In this document: in pieces, positions 24,918 to 34,487 of the stretch
Layout of the letters: each line of letters begins with the position of its first letter
Position numbering within the stretch: position 1 is the first letter of the stretch
DNA from: Corallococcus sp.
Lineage (GTDB): Bacteria > Bacillota > Clostridia > Christensenellales > CAG-314
Direction: 5' to 3'
DNA: 39,186 nt
Assembly (NCBI GenBank): GCA_023663205.1
Contig: JAMPHX010000006.1
Location: 1-39,186, forward strand
Notes under the pieces: model-generated
What the model was told of the DNA's origin: nothing
The model's input: only the letters and a program-made list of their open reading frames with translations
Databases searched by the model: none
Translations under genes and position numbers: made by a program

Positions 24918-26822
24918 ATGCCAGATAAAAATAATGGTTACTCCGAGGAGCAAATACAGGTACTCGAAGGTTTGGAACCGGTAAGAAAACGTCCCGGTAT
25001 GTACATCGGTTCAACCGACGTCAAGGGACTTCACCACCTTGCTGTGGAAATCGTCGACAACTCTATCGACGAAGCGCTTGCGGGGTACTGTCACAACGTA
25101 TATGTAACGATAAACCAAGACGGTTCTCTTACGGTAGAGGACGACGGACGCGGAATACCTTGCGGCATACACAAGAAGGAAGGAATTTCTGCCGTGGAAC
25201 TGTGCCTTACCAAGTTGCACGCTGGCGGTAAATTCGGCGGCGGCGGATACAAAATCAGCGGCGGTTTGCACGGCGTAGGACTTTCGTGCGTCAACGCTTT
25301 GTCGGAATGGCTCAAAGTCGAAGTTTACCAAGACGGCAAACATCACTATCAGGAGTACAGACGCGGAGTTCCGCAGGATAGACTGGCTGTAATCGGAAAA
25401 GTCGACCATACGGGTACAAAGGTCACTTTTTACCCCGACGATACCATATTCGAAACCGTGGAATGGGAGTACGACAGACTGAAAAACAGACTGCGCGAAG
25501 TAGCGTACCTCAACAAAGGTATCAAAATAACATTGAAAGACGACCGCGACAGCCGTCAGCGTCAGGAAACATACTGCTACGAAGGCGGACTTGCGGAGTT
25601 TGTGGAAAACTACAACCGTTCCAAAAACACTATTTTCCCCGAAACGCTTTATATCGACAAGTCGGTAAAAGAGGGCGAAATAGAAGTTGCAATGCAGTTT
25701 AACGACAGTTATACGGAAACGATACACAGTTATGCCAACAATATCAACACCGAGGAGGGCGGCGCGCATCTTGACGGATTCAAAAACGCGCTTACCAAAG
25801 CCATCAACGATTACGGACACAAATACAATATCTTGAAGGACAGCGAAAAACTTTCGGGCGAAGATGTCCGCGAAGGCGTTGTTGCGATAATTTCCGTCAA
25901 GTTGGAAAATCCGCAGTTTGAAGGACAGACCAAAACCAAACTGGGTAACAGCGAAATGCGTACTGCCGTTAGCAGAGTGGTAAACGACGAGTTGTCCACC
26001 TTCCTCGAAGAGAACCCCAAGGAAGCGCGCGAGTTGGTTTTCAAATCGGTAACGGCACAGCGTGCCAGAGACGCGGCGCGAAAAGCGCGCGAACTCACCC
26101 GCAAAAGCGTCCTCGAAACAACGTCGCTTCCCGGCAAACTTGCCGACTGTCAGGATAAGGACCCGCAGCACTGCGAAATCTACTTGGTAGAGGGCGACAG
26201 CGCAGGCGGCACGGCAAAGCAGGGCAGGGACAGACGGTTTCAGGCAATATTGCCGCTTAGAGGCAAGATACTTAACGTCGAAAAGGCTCGTCTTTCCAGA
26301 GTGTTGGAAAACGAAGAAATCAAATCTATGATTACGGCGTTCGGCTGCGGAATTTCCGACGACTTTGACGAAAGCAAGTTGCGTTACGACCGCATAATCT
26401 GCATGACCGATGCCGATGTTGACGGAAGTCACATAAGAATACTTCTTTTGACATTCTTTTTCCGCTTTATGCGTCCGCTTATCGAAAAGGGACACGTGTA
26501 TATCGCGCAGCCGCCTCTGTACAAAATAACCAAAAACAAGCAGGAGTATTACGCTTTTACCGATGAAGAACGCGACCAAAAGTTAAACGACTTGGGACGC
26601 AAAGGCACGGAAGTATCGCGCTACAAAGGTCTCGGCGAGATGAACGCCGAGCAACTGTGGGTTACTACTATGAACCCCGAAACGCGCACAATGTTGCAAG
26701 TATCTATGGAAGACGCATACGAAGCGGACGAAATATTTACCGTTCTTATGGGCGAACAGCCCGAACTCAGACGCGAGTTTATCGTCAACAACGCAAAACT
26801 CGTTGAAGAACTGGATGTCTAA
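24918..26822 (+). CDS. gyrB: DNA gyrase subunit B
   Basis: The ATPase subunit of the type II topoisomerase that introduces negative supercoils. The 634-residue protein shows the GHKL ATPase (EIVDNSIDEAL, DDGRGIP, GLHGVGLSCVNALS) and the TOPRIM domain (VEGDSAGGTAKQGRDRRFQA and DADVDGSHIRILLLTFF). It ends with RYKGLGEMNAEQLWVTTMNP. AAAAGGAG precedes the ATG. It lies 14 bases before gyrA and forms an operon with it and argS. Confidence 0.97.
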   Translation: MPDKNNGYSEEQIQVLEGLEPVRKRPGMYIGSTDVKGLHHLAVEIVDNSIDEALAGYCHNVYVTINQDGSLTVEDDGRGIPCGIHKKEGISAVELCLTKLHAGGKFGGGGYKISGGLHGVGLSCVNALSEWLKVEVYQDGKHHYQEYRRGVPQDRLAVIGKVDHTGTKVTFYPDDTIFETVEWEYDRLKNRLREVAYLNKGIKITLKDDRDSRQRQETYCYEGGLAEFVENYNRSKNTIFPETLYIDKSVKEGEIEVAMQFNDSYTETIHSYANNINTEEGGAHLDGFKNALTKAINDYGHKYNILKDSEKLSGEDVREGVVAIISVKLENPQFEGQTKTKLGNSEMRTAVSRVVNDELSTFLEENPKEARELVFKSVTAQRARDAARKARELTRKSVLETTSLPGKLADCQDKDPQHCEIYLVEGDSAGGTAKQGRDRRFQAILPLRGKILNVEKARLSRVLENEEIKSMITAFGCGISDDFDESKLRYDRIICMTDADVDGSHIRILLLTFFFRFMRPLIEKGHVYIAQPPLYKITKNKQEYYAFTDEERDQKLNDLGRKGTEVSRYKGLGEMNAEQLWVTTMNPETRTMLQVSMEDAYEADEIFTVLMGEQPELRREFIVNNAKLVEELDV

Positions 26823-26836
26823 CGGAGGAAAGTACA

Positions 26837-29326
26837 ATGGCTACTAAAAACAGCGACCACAACATCGAATACGTAGAAGCGCTAAAACAAACCAAAGTCA
26901 AAAACGTACGCGTAGAAGACGAAATGCGCAAGTCATTCATAGCATATGCTATGGCGGTAAACGTATCGCGTGCAATTCCCGACGTGCGCGACGGATTAAA
27001 GCCCGTTCATCGTCGTATACTTTACGCTATGGGGGAACTCAATTTGTTCAACGACAAGCCGTACAGAAAGTGCGCGCGTATTGTCGGCGACGTATTGGGC
27101 AAGTACCATCCGCACGGCGACAGCGCGGTTTACGAAGCGTTGGTAAGACTTGCACAAGATTTTTCCATACGTTGTCCTTTGGTAGACGGACAGGGTAACT
27201 TCGGCAGCGTTGACGGCGACCCTCCGGCGGCACAGCGTTACACCGAAGCGCGTTTGGCAAAGATTGCATCGGAAATGCTGCGCGATATCGACAAAAACAC
27301 CGTTGACTTTTACCCCAATTTCGACGATACTCTTATGCAGCCGCGCGTATTGCCCAGCCGTTTTCCCAATTTGCTGGTAAACGGCGCAGACGGTATTGCC
27401 GTCGGTATGGCAACCAACATTCCGCCTCACAACCTCGGCGAAGTAATAGACGGCGCAATAGCGCAGTTGGAAAATCCCGAAATTTCCATTGAAGACTTGA
27501 TGAAGATAATCCCCGCGCCGGATTATCCTACGGGAGGAATACTTCTCGGCAGGACAAGCATACGCAACGCTTATCGCACGGGTAAGGGCGGCGTAATAAT
27601 ACGAGCCAAGACGGACATAGAGGAAACGGCAAACGGCAGACAGCGCATTGTCGTTACGGAATTGCCGTATCAGGTAAACAAAGCAAAACTTATCGAAAGC
27701 GTCGCCGGTATGGTAAAGGACAAACGTATAGAAGGTATTGCCGATATCAAGGAAGAATCCGACAGACACGGTATGCGCATAGTGTTCGATTTGAAACGCG
27801 ACGCCAACGCTCAGGTAGTGCTCAATATGCTGTTTAAGCATACGCAGTTGCAAATTTCGACGGGTATAACCCTGCTTGCTCTTGCGGACGGCGAACCGCG
27901 TATACTCAATCTCAAAGAAATTTTGAACTACTACATTGCGCACCAACGCGAAGTTGTTACGCGCAGGACGCAATTCGACCTCGAAAAGGCAGAGGACAGA
28001 CGTCACATTTTGGAAGGACTGGTAATTGCTCAGGACAACATAGACAGAGTAATCGCCATTATCAAAAAGAGTCCCGACAGACAGTCTGCGCAAGCACAAC
28101 TCATTGCCGAGTTTTTGCTGTCCGAGCGTCAGGCAAACGCTATTTTGGAAATGAAACTGTCGCGCTTGACAAGTTTGGAAGTGGAAAGTTTGCACAAGGA
28201 ATTAGAGGAGTTGCGCCTGTTCATTGCCGACCTCAAAGATATTTTGGCAAAGCCGCAGCGCGTTTCCGACATTATCAAAACAGAACTTACCGATATCAAG
28301 GAACGCTACGGCGCACCGCGCGCTACGGAAATTTCCACCGATTACTCTGCGGAAATAGACATTGGCGATTTGATTGAAAAGGAAGACGTCGTAATTTCCA
28401 TGACGCACGCAGGTTACGTCAAACGTCTGCCCGTTACGGAGTACCGCACACAGCGCCGCGGGGGCAGAGGCGTCACCGGACACAAACCTCGCGAAGAAGA
28501 CTTTGTGGAAAATATGTTTATCACAAATACTCACGACGATTTGCTGTTCTTTACCAATTTCGGCAAGGTGTATTGCATAAAGGGATACGAAATCCCCGAA
28601 GCGGAAAAAACCGCGCGCGGCAGAGCGATAGTCAATATTTTGCAACTCGACAACTCCGAAAAAGTAACAACGGTTATACCGCGCAAGGAAGATTCCCGCG
28701 GCAACCTGTTTATGGCGACCAAATACGGGCTTGTCAAAAAGACCGGTTTGGAAGAGTTCGACTCCATTCGCAAAAGCGGCAAAATAGCCATTTCGCTTGT
28801 GGGCGACGACGAACTTATCGGCGTGGAAATGACGACGGGTTACGACGAAATACTAATGGCGAGCCACGAAGGCAAATGCATAAGATTTGCGGAAGAAGAA
28901 GTGCGTCCCATGGGCAGAGAAGCGCAGGGCGTTCGCAGTATGAAGTTGGACGGCAAAGATTATGTTGTTGATATGGCTGTCGTCAAGGAAAATCACGAAG
29001 TAATAACCGTTTCGGAAAACGGATACGGCAAACGCAGCGACGTTACCGATTACCGTCTGCAAAGCCGTGCGGGCAAGGGTATCAAAGCAGGCGTATTCAA
29101 CGATAAGACGGGCAAACTCGTCAACCTCAAACTAATAGACCCCGAGGACGACGTAATGCTCATTGCCGATAACGGAGTCGTAATACGTATTCGCGCCAAG
29201 GAAATCAGTAAGATTGGACGCGATACGTTAGGCGTGCGCATTATGAAATTCAAAGATAACAGCAAGGTTGTTTGCGTATCGGCAAGTCCGGCGCAGGCAG
29301 AAGAATTGGACGAGGAACAAGAGTGA
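26837..29326 (+). CDS. gyrA: DNA gyrase subunit A
   Basis: The DNA-cleaving and wrapping subunit. The 829-residue protein has the winged-helix region (DGLKPVHRRILYAM) and HPHGDSAVYEALVRLAQD. The quinolone-resistance positions there are Ser and Glu, the usual sensitive residues. The catalytic tyrosine lies in AAQRYTEARL, where many gyrases have AAMRYTEAR. The C-terminal beta-pinwheel begins with the GyrA box QRRGGRG, which separates it from ParC. GGAGG precedes the ATG. Its stop overlaps the argS start. Confidence 0.97.
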   Translation: MATKNSDHNIEYVEALKQTKVKNVRVEDEMRKSFIAYAMAVNVSRAIPDVRDGLKPVHRRILYAMGELNLFNDKPYRKCARIVGDVLGKYHPHGDSAVYEALVRLAQDFSIRCPLVDGQGNFGSVDGDPPAAQRYTEARLAKIASEMLRDIDKNTVDFYPNFDDTLMQPRVLPSRFPNLLVNGADGIAVGMATNIPPHNLGEVIDGAIAQLENPEISIEDLMKIIPAPDYPTGGILLGRTSIRNAYRTGKGGVIIRAKTDIEETANGRQRIVVTELPYQVNKAKLIESVAGMVKDKRIEGIADIKEESDRHGMRIVFDLKRDANAQVVLNMLFKHTQLQISTGITLLALADGEPRILNLKEILNYYIAHQREVVTRRTQFDLEKAEDRRHILEGLVIAQDNIDRVIAIIKKSPDRQSAQAQLIAEFLLSERQANAILEMKLSRLTSLEVESLHKELEELRLFIADLKDILAKPQRVSDIIKTELTDIKERYGAPRATEISTDYSAEIDIGDLIEKEDVVISMTHAGYVKRLPVTEYRTQRRGGRGVTGHKPREEDFVENMFITNTHDDLLFFTNFGKVYCIKGYEIPEAEKTARGRAIVNILQLDNSEKVTTVIPRKEDSRGNLFMATKYGLVKKTGLEEFDSIRKSGKIAISLVGDDELIGVEMTTGYDEILMASHEGKCIRFAEEEVRPMGREAQGVRSMKLDGKDYVVDMAVVKENHEVITVSENGYGKRSDVTDYRLQSRAGKGIKAGVFNDKTGKLVNLKLIDPEDDVMLIADNGVVIRIRAKEISKIGRDTLGVRIMKFKDNSKVVCVSASPAQAEELDEEQE

Positions 29327-31023
29327 TAAATTACAAAAAGTACATTGCCGATTTGATTGATATTATCGGCGTCGACAAAAACGAAGTTTGCGCTCTTGTA
29401 ACCAAGACGGCGGACGAAAACAAGGGCGATTACAGTTTGCCCTGTTTCCGTTTGGCAAAGGTTTTGCGCAAATCGCCGCAGCAGATTGCCGCCGAACTTG
29501 CGCAAAGCATTGCCGCCGACAAATTTATCGAACGCGCCGAAGCGGTAAACGGATATCTGAACGTATTTTTGAAAAAATCCGCGGCAGTATGCGATATCGT
29601 ATTCGACATCAACGCCAAAGGCGACGATTACGGCAAAAGCGACGAGGGAAAGGACAAAACAATCTGCATAGATTACAGTTCCGTCAATATTGCCAAGTCG
29701 TTGCATATCGGACACTTAGGTACCACCGCAATAGGCAGCAGTTTGTACAAAATCTTTTGCAGTTTGGGCTACAGCGTAGTGGGTATCAACCATTTGGGCG
29801 ATTACGGCACGCAGTTCGGCAAAATGATTGTGGCGTACAAGTTGTGGGGCGACGACGAAAAAATACGCAAAGGCGGAGCCAAGGCGTTGCAGGAGATATA
29901 CGTAAAGTATCACCAAGAAGCGGAAAAAAATCCCGCATTGGACGACGAGGCGCGCGCTTGGTTTGCCAAAATCGAGCGCGGCGACGAAGAAGCATTGCGT
30001 TTGTTTGAATATTTCAAAGAAATAACGCTTGCCGACGTCAAAAAAATTTACGACAGGCTCAACGTCAAATTCGACAGTTGGAACGGCGAAAGTTTCTACA
30101 ACGACAAAATGGACAAACCTTTGAAGTTACTGGAAGAAAAGGGACTTATAACCGAAAGTCAAGGCGCAAAGGTTGTGGATTTGTCCGATTACGGTATGCC
30201 GCCGTGCTTGCTCGTAAAGTCGGACGGCAGCAGTTTGTACGCAACCCGCGACATTGCCGCGGCGTTTTACCGCAAGGAAACGTACAATTTCGACAAGTGT
30301 CTTTACGTAGTTGCTTATCAGCAAAATTTGCATTTCAAGCAGATTTTCAAGACATTGGAACTTGCAGGTATGCCTTGGGCAAAAGATATGGTTCACGTGG
30401 CTTACGGTATGGTGTCTTTGGAAGAAGGCGCAATGTCTACGCGTAAGGGCAACACGGTATTTTTGGAAGACGTCCTCAACAAAGCGGTGGAAAAAAGTTT
30501 GGACGTTATCCGCGCCAAAAATCCCGATTTGCACAACAAGGAGCAAATCGCCGAACAAATAGGCGTCGGCGCGGTGATATTTTCCGCGGTGGAAAACGCT
30601 CGTATCAAGGATATCACTTTTACGTTTGACCGCGTACTCAATTTCGACGGCGAAACAGCGCCCTATTTGCAGTATACGCACGCGCGCTGCCGTTCTATTT
30701 TGAAAAAGGCAGGTATGTCGCGTCTTTGCAAAATAATGCCCGATTACCGCGTATTCGACAACGCGGAAACAATGTCTCTTGCAAAACTTTTGGGAGATTT
30801 TCCGCGGGCAGTGCACGAGAGCGCGGAAAAATACGAGCCTTGCGTAATTGCCAAGTATCTTATAGACGTTGCGCAGTCATTCAACAAATTTTACTTTGCG
30901 CACCGCGTGCTTTCGGATAATATCGCGGAACAAAACGCAAGATTGGAAGTAGTGTCGGCAACGGCAACCGTTCTCAAAAACGGACTTAAACTTTTGGGAA
31001 TAGACGCTCCCGAGCAGATGTAA
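29323..31023 (+). CDS. argS: Arginyl-tRNA synthetase
   Basis: It charges tRNA-Arg. The 566-residue class I enzyme has the N-terminal additional domain (residues 1-95), the HIGH motif in SLHIGHLGTTAIGSSL and MSTRKGN in place of KMSKS, as is common for ArgRS. It ends with the DALR anticodon-binding domain (NFDGETAPYLQYTHARCRSI, then FYFAHRVL). I place the start at GTG 29323, overlapping the gyrA TGA by four bases with GAGGA before it; the frame listed from farther upstream would run inside gyrA. Linkage to gyrase is unusual and suggests a shared promoter. Confidence 0.94.
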   Translation: MINYKKYIADLIDIIGVDKNEVCALVTKTADENKGDYSLPCFRLAKVLRKSPQQIAAELAQSIAADKFIERAEAVNGYLNVFLKKSAAVCDIVFDINAKGDDYGKSDEGKDKTICIDYSSVNIAKSLHIGHLGTTAIGSSLYKIFCSLGYSVVGINHLGDYGTQFGKMIVAYKLWGDDEKIRKGGAKALQEIYVKYHQEAEKNPALDDEARAWFAKIERGDEEALRLFEYFKEITLADVKKIYDRLNVKFDSWNGESFYNDKMDKPLKLLEEKGLITESQGAKVVDLSDYGMPPCLLVKSDGSSLYATRDIAAAFYRKETYNFDKCLYVVAYQQNLHFKQIFKTLELAGMPWAKDMVHVAYGMVSLEEGAMSTRKGNTVFLEDVLNKAVEKSLDVIRAKNPDLHNKEQIAEQIGVGAVIFSAVENARIKDITFTFDRVLNFDGETAPYLQYTHARCRSILKKAGMSRLCKIMPDYRVFDNAETMSLAKLLGDFPRAVHESAEKYEPCVIAKYLIDVAQSFNKFYFAHRVLSDNIAEQNARLEVVSATATVLKNGLKLLGIDAPEQM

Positions 31024-31122
31024 AGCAAACCGTCAAATCGGCTGTGCGTATCAAAATGTTTTGCCGCATTTTAGCGACGGCGTAATTCGATAATTTTGCG
31101 ATAAATGCGTTTAGAGGTAAAA

Positions 31123-31179
31123 ATGGGATATATTTCGGAACTCGGAAAAATTGTAGAACCTATGTTTAACTGTAAGTAA
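31123..31179 (+). pseudogene. Truncated 18-codon gene start (NUDIX-like?)
   Basis: AGAGG precedes ATG; the frame reads MGYISELGKIVEPMFNCK then stop. The first ten residues resemble the start of many NUDIX hydrolases (MGYIxELRKxVG). It may be the stub of such a gene cut by insertion of the accessory DNA that follows. The match is short. Confidence 0.3.
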
Positions 31180-31261
31180 CTACGACTAATAATCATTATA
31201 CAATACATCACGCAATTGAATACGTAATTTGAATTTGCTTTATACGTGTGTGTTATAGCAT

Positions 31262-31619
31262 ACACCCAACTTTCAATCAATGCTTTTTGCCTCTGTTTTT
31301 ATTGAAGTCAAAAATGTATCCTGTAAACTTATTCAAGTTACATTTTGCTTTAAAACCAAGGTTATAATATTGGTTCTAATTTGCAATGACAATTAAAATG
31401 CAACGGGTAATTCGGAATATTGTTTTTAGGAAAGCAACAACCGTTAATATTTAAGCATTTTGCGCAGTGATTACTTTTATTTGAGGACACAATATTTTCT
31501 TTTTTGTGCTTTTGCATATACGCAGTTATTGTTCCTTCGTGTATCCGCTTGACCCAATCATTCTTGTCAAATAGACTCAATACTTTGTCTTTTATGTTTT
31601 CCAATGCGTTCACAATCAT
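31262..31619 (-). pseudogene. Remnant A of CxxC/HxxCHC toxin-like gene
   Basis: An 85-residue frame (31362-31619) ends in HCAKCLNINGCCFPKNN and PLHFNCHCKLEPIL. This CxxC...HxNCHC arrangement is like the metal-binding tail of phage MuF/SPP1-gp7-type or polymorphic-toxin pre-domains. After its TAA the minus strand continues as NKFTGYIFDFNKNRGKK, then a one-base shift at a five-A run, then ALIESW. The ending NRGKKAL-ESW recurs at 37090-37120, where the rest of a similar protein follows. The two loci thus look like different parts of one gene family, both broken. AAGGAA before the ATG is very close to the start. Confidence 0.5.
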
Positions 31620-31709
31620 TTCCTTTTCTTTAGTAAGTAGTGGAAAGTATGTTGTAAATAAGGCAATTCATATCGGTCTCTACCGTTCAAATATTATTAC
31701 TTTACGCAA

Positions 31710-31744
31710 AAGCGAACGTGCCAAATTGTGTAGCACGTTCGCTT
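31710..31744. terminator. Long hairpin
   Basis: AAGCGAACGTGC pairs perfectly with GCACGTTCGCTT (12 bp). On the minus strand it is followed by TTTGCG. It sits upstream of remnant A, with no clear gene ending just before it on either strand. Confidence 0.5.
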
Positions 31745-31922
31745 GGATATAAATCTTCCATATATATTCTACCATATGGCGTCAATACCCCGTGGTAATT
31801 TTGTTTTCCATATATTTTTCATTTGAATTCTTCCGTTACGTACAAAATATTTATAACGATAAACTCAATTTAGTAAAATGTGACGTATGTTCAAAAAAGT
31901 CAAAATTTATTTGTAAATAAAA
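31745..31922. other. Gene-free AT-rich stretch
   Basis: I see no gene between the hairpin and the next terminator; only AT-rich sequence that includes the T-tract of terminator A on the minus strand. Confidence 0.3.
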
Positions 31923-31950
31923 TACCCAACCTTAACTGAAAGGTTCGGTA
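31911..31950 (-). terminator. Terminator A of recurring family
   Basis: On the minus strand TACCGAACCTT pairs with AAGGTTGGGTA (11 bp, one mismatch), followed by TTTTATTT. Just before it stands CCATACAATGCCC, identical to the flank of terminator D next to tRNA-Val. A second small palindrome, GGTAAC-TT-GTTACC (31965-31978), lies upstream. It ends the lipoprotein transcript. Confidence 0.75.
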
Positions 31951-32015
31951 GGGCATTGTATGGCGGGTAACTTGTTACCTAAAACGAATATCTTAACTGC
32001 CCGACAAATTGTAAT

Positions 32016-32474
32016 TTATGAAATATCTTTATCGTTCAATGTAAAAACATCAGTATAAATTACGCCCCTACCCGAATCTATTATTATATTTTTGTTTTTC
32101 AAACCGTACGCCTTGAAAATTACGACATTATTTCTAAATCCAATTGCGATGAGATTATCGTCTTTTTCGTAAATATTGTATAGTGAATTGTTGCTCCAAG
32201 TAAGAACTTCTATTAAATATTCGCCATTAACGCTTGTTGGAGTTTCGTTTATTTGCCCTAAAACTGCAATAACACTTTCTTTTGTTGCGCCGAATTGAAC
32301 GTTTTGATATTTTTTAAGCCATTCTACCTTTTGGTTCAAAACGTCGTTTTCTTCTTGAACTGTTGTCAGTTCACTTTCTAATTTGTCGTAATTTTCTTTT
32401 GGAATAGAATTGCAACCGACAAGAGTCAATAAACATATCAGCAAAACAACTAATATTGCAACGGCTTTTTTCAT
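32016..32474 (-). CDS. Small lipoprotein with BamE-like fold (predicted)
   Basis: The 152-residue protein has a signal peptide and lipobox LVGC (Cys21), so it is membrane anchored outside the cell. Residues about 28-55 form a short coiled coil (YDKLESELTTVQEENDVLNQ). The rest, VQFGATKESVIAVLGQINET followed later by LTWSNNSLYNIYEKDDNLIA, fits the GxxxxxVxxxLG...W...F.NxxV pattern of SmpA/BamE-like small domains, common in Firmicute lipoproteins. AGAGG precedes the ATG. It ends just before terminator A. Function unknown. Confidence 0.65.
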   Translation of the reverse strand: MKKAVAILVVLLICLLTLVGCNSIPKENYDKLESELTTVQEENDVLNQKVEWLKKYQNVQFGATKESVIAVLGQINETPTSVNGEYLIEVLTWSNNSLYNIYEKDDNLIAIGFRNNVVIFKAYGLKNKNIIIDSGRGVIYTDVFTLNDKDIS

Positions 32475-32529
32475 ATATCAACCTCTCTAAATTACTGTTT
32501 ATTTAGCAGTTATTATATCACAGTATACG

Positions 32530-34200
32530 TTAAAAGTAAACATAAAACATATATTGGCGCATGGCGTGCCCTTTGCAGTTGCAGTCGTTTTGCAAAGCGG
32601 TGCAGTGCCTGAAAAGCATATTAGGACTTCCCGATACCGTTTCGGCTTTGTTTTCTGCAAAAGTTTGCGCGGTATCATATTTGTAATCGAGTATAACAAG
32701 CAGCCCTTCTTGCGCGCTGTAAGCCATATATACAAAGCGGTGTCCGTTGTGCGTCCCGATGTTAAGCGAATTTGGTCTTGCGCAGGTTGTGTCGTACAGA
32801 TAAAAGTAATCGTAGTCCATTGTGCTTAATGCGTAGTATCGCGGCAACGATGAAGGCATTGCAAAGTCGTCCTTTTTCTGCCAAAAGGGGTCGCCGTCGA
32901 TGGCGTTTTGCATTCCCGCGGGATTGTAGAACTTTACCATTCCGTCGGATAATACGTTGCCTTCGGAATGTATAGTATACGATACATAACCGCTCGGCAA
33001 TGTCGCGGGAACCATAGCGTCTATTTGCTGTACGTATCGGTAGTCGTGCTTAACTTGCGGCAGCATAAAGGAAATCGAACCGTATATCAGCAGCAATACC
33101 GTCATTACCGAGCCTGCGACAATGTTCTTTTTGCATTTGTAATTTTTCTTCGAGTATATTATTCCCAGTACAATTGACGCAACAGGCAGCGGAACTACGC
33201 AGAACATTACCCAAATGTATTCTGTCAATGCGGCTCTGTATTCGGGCAAAGGCGACAATTGAGTTACTGCCGCGGCAATTACCATTCCGATAATTACGGA
33301 AATCAACGCCAACACAAAAAACGCCGTCAACAAAGATTTTACCGTACTTGCGGAGTTTGTCGCCGTATCGGTATTTGTTTTATTAGGGGTTAACGGTTCA
33401 AACAGTTTTATTGCCGTACCGTAATTTTCACCGAGGGCTGTTTTGCTTATCGGCGCAATTACGTTATCGAAAAATACCAATATGTACCCGTTTGCGTTTA
33501 CCGTCTTTTTTACTTCGCTGTATTTTTTGCGGTAATGAACGGAAGAATTTTCGGAAACGCTGTCTATTTCAAAATACTCTTTGTACAAACTTGCCTTTAC
33601 GGATGTGTTCGCCGCAAGTACCCTTTGAATATTTTTGCCGTTAAGCGTCGCAATGCGTATATACGCCGCTGTAAAAATCAAAAGAAATACAGCCGGTATT
33701 ATTACAAAGGCATTGCCGATTTCTTCCGACGCAAGTATTTTTATCAAAACAAATACCGAGGCTATTATCGCAATTATGCTTGCTACAAAAAACGGCTTGT
33801 ATATTACGCTGATTATATTTACAAGCAGAGACTTTGTGTAAGGAGTTTGGACAACAATCTGCGGGGTTTCCTTTGGGGCAATGGGTGCAGTCGGGTTTGT
33901 TCCGTCGGCAATAATCTGCGCAGTTTCTGCGTCGCTGTCGGTATCTGCGCGGGCAATGTCAGCGTTTGGGCACACGGAGTCGACCGTTTGTACAAAATCG
34001 GGTTGCTTTCTGCCGCACAGTTCGTCCAAACTTATGTTAAATATTTCCGCAAGTTTAACAAGACTGTCAATTGAAGGCAATGTTTGGTCGGTTTCCCACA
34101 GACTTATGCTCTGACGCGTCACGTTCAGCATATTTGCAAGTTCCTCTTGCGATATGCCAGCGATTCTGCGGTGTTTAAGTATTGTTTCTCCCAAAGTCAT
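32530..34200 (-). CDS. Membrane-anchored Xre regulator with YcxB-like domain
   Basis: The 556-residue protein begins with an Xre helix-turn-helix (about residues 2-65): ISQEELANMLNVTRQSISLW, then LPSIDSLVKLAEIFNISLDE. A linker follows, then two membrane helices around residues 135-190. A domain near 205-275 (KEYFEIDSVSENSSVHYRKK, then ILVFFDNVIAPISKTAL) resembles YcxB. Two or three more helices (about 295-385) precede a soluble C-terminal half of unknown type. This is a one-protein design in which a membrane sensor carries its own DNA-binding head. GAGGTG fits the ATG at 34200 better than the ATG six bases before. A promoter lies just upstream. Confidence 0.72.
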   Translation of the reverse strand: MTLGETILKHRRIAGISQEELANMLNVTRQSISLWETDQTLPSIDSLVKLAEIFNISLDELCGRKQPDFVQTVDSVCPNADIARADTDSDAETAQIIADGTNPTAPIAPKETPQIVVQTPYTKSLLVNIISVIYKPFFVASIIAIIASVFVLIKILASEEIGNAFVIIPAVFLLIFTAAYIRIATLNGKNIQRVLAANTSVKASLYKEYFEIDSVSENSSVHYRKKYSEVKKTVNANGYILVFFDNVIAPISKTALGENYGTAIKLFEPLTPNKTNTDTATNSASTVKSLLTAFFVLALISVIIGMVIAAAVTQLSPLPEYRAALTEYIWVMFCVVPLPVASIVLGIIYSKKNYKCKKNIVAGSVMTVLLLIYGSISFMLPQVKHDYRYVQQIDAMVPATLPSGYVSYTIHSEGNVLSDGMVKFYNPAGMQNAIDGDPFWQKKDDFAMPSSLPRYYALSTMDYDYFYLYDTTCARPNSLNIGTHNGHRFVYMAYSAQEGLLVILDYKYDTAQTFAENKAETVSGSPNMLFRHCTALQNDCNCKGHAMRQYMFYVYF

Positions 34201-34224
34201 AATCATTCACCTCACAGTAATTTT

Positions 34225-34252
34225 AATATATATCGAGGAGGTTGTCTATCAA
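34225..34252 (-). promoter_or_regulatory. Promoter of the Xre-YcxB gene
   Basis: On the minus strand TTGATA (34252-34247) and TATATT (34230-34225) are separated by 16 bp. The GAGGAGG visible on the plus strand here is part of the spacer and not a ribosome site. The remaining bases to 34487 hold no gene I can support. Confidence 0.55.
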
Positions 34253-34487
34253 AAGTATTTTGAAATTTGTCAAGCGCCGCTTGCGTGCCTACCTTTGTTT
34301 GTATTTTCGGAAACTCGGATGTATATTCTGCGAAAATAAATTCAGTAAATTGCGTTTTGGTGCAAATATCGCAACGGTTTTATTTACGGTTGTACTTTGT
34401 TATAAGCGCATAACGGCTGTCGGCATATTTTACAACTGTTTGCGTTTAGCCGATTGTAATTACATCGTATCAAGTAACTTATCTCTA

